Source of the DNA: Chaunax sp. Z400
Lineage: Eukaryota > Chordata > Actinopteri > Lophiiformes > Chaunacidae
Reading direction: 5' to 3'
Length of the DNA: 64,000 bases
Assembly: GCA_037577475.1 (NCBI GenBank)
Contig: CM075193.1
Coordinates: forward strand, 6,770,685 to 6,834,684
Shown: positions 63,921 to 64,000 of the stretch, piece by piece
Numbering within the stretch: position 1 is the stretch's first letter
Layout of the letters: each line of letters starts with the position of its first letter
The notes under the pieces: generated by a model
The model's input: the letters and a program-made list of their open reading frames with translations, nothing else
Database searches by the model: none
What the model was told of the DNA's origin: nothing
Made by a program: the position numbers and the translations under genes

Positions 63921-64000
63921 AGACAAGTATGCTGATATACGAGATGATTAAATGAGGCTTAAAAATTGACATAGCAAATCATTAAAAAGTTATTTTTTCT

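Overview
This window looks like teleost fish nuclear DNA. The genes are split by GT-AG introns, introns and intergenic space are AT-rich, and there are many microsatellites and fish-type transposon remnants (L2/Rex-like LINEs, tRNA-derived SINEs, Tc1/mariner-like, hAT-like and TTAA-target DNA elements). All exon models were built by hand from splice signals, codon phase and remembered protein families; no search was run.

Layout. (1) 8693-2945, minus strand: an NPAS4-family bHLH-PAS transcription factor, eight coding exons, predicted 780 aa, with a TATA-box promoter near 8720. It is most likely npas4l, the zebrafish cloche gene. (2) 38.2-15.25 kb, minus strand: klhdc3, a kelch-repeat substrate receptor of a CUL2 ubiquitin ligase. 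Ten coding exons join to 382 aa, the length I recall for human KLHDC3, but the gene is stretched over about 23 kb by long introns. (3) 51175-51402, plus strand: a single-exon 75-aa micropeptide gene that I recognise as myomixer (mymx), the muscle cell fusion factor. (4) 51563-62409, plus strand: a gene of at least 12 coding exons for a protein with a disordered N-terminus and spectrin-like coiled coils that I cannot name. Its start codon lies only 160 bases after the mymx stop, with an apparent 91-base intron between, so the two may share a transcript.

The rest (1-2.9 kb, 8.9-15.2 kb, 38.3-51.1 kb and most intron space) shows no coding signal and is largely repeat-derived. The clearest repeats are a 618-bp TTAA-flanked MITE at 13939-14556, an hAT-like element with a perfect 8-bp target duplication at 63200-63920 that carries a nested SINE, a degenerate mariner-like copy with long inverted ends at 30659-31331, L2-like remnants at 43745-44345 and 59045-59770, and a 350-bp palindromic TATAGA/TATCTA tract at 2265-2617.

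The genes do not form a pathway. Npas4l acts in blood and vessel specification (npas4 in neurons), Klhdc3 in protein quality control and Mymx in myoblast fusion. The points most worth following are the mymx/spectrin-like gene coupling, the unidentified spectrin-like protein, and the Cys-rich N-terminal extension of the NPAS4-like protein.
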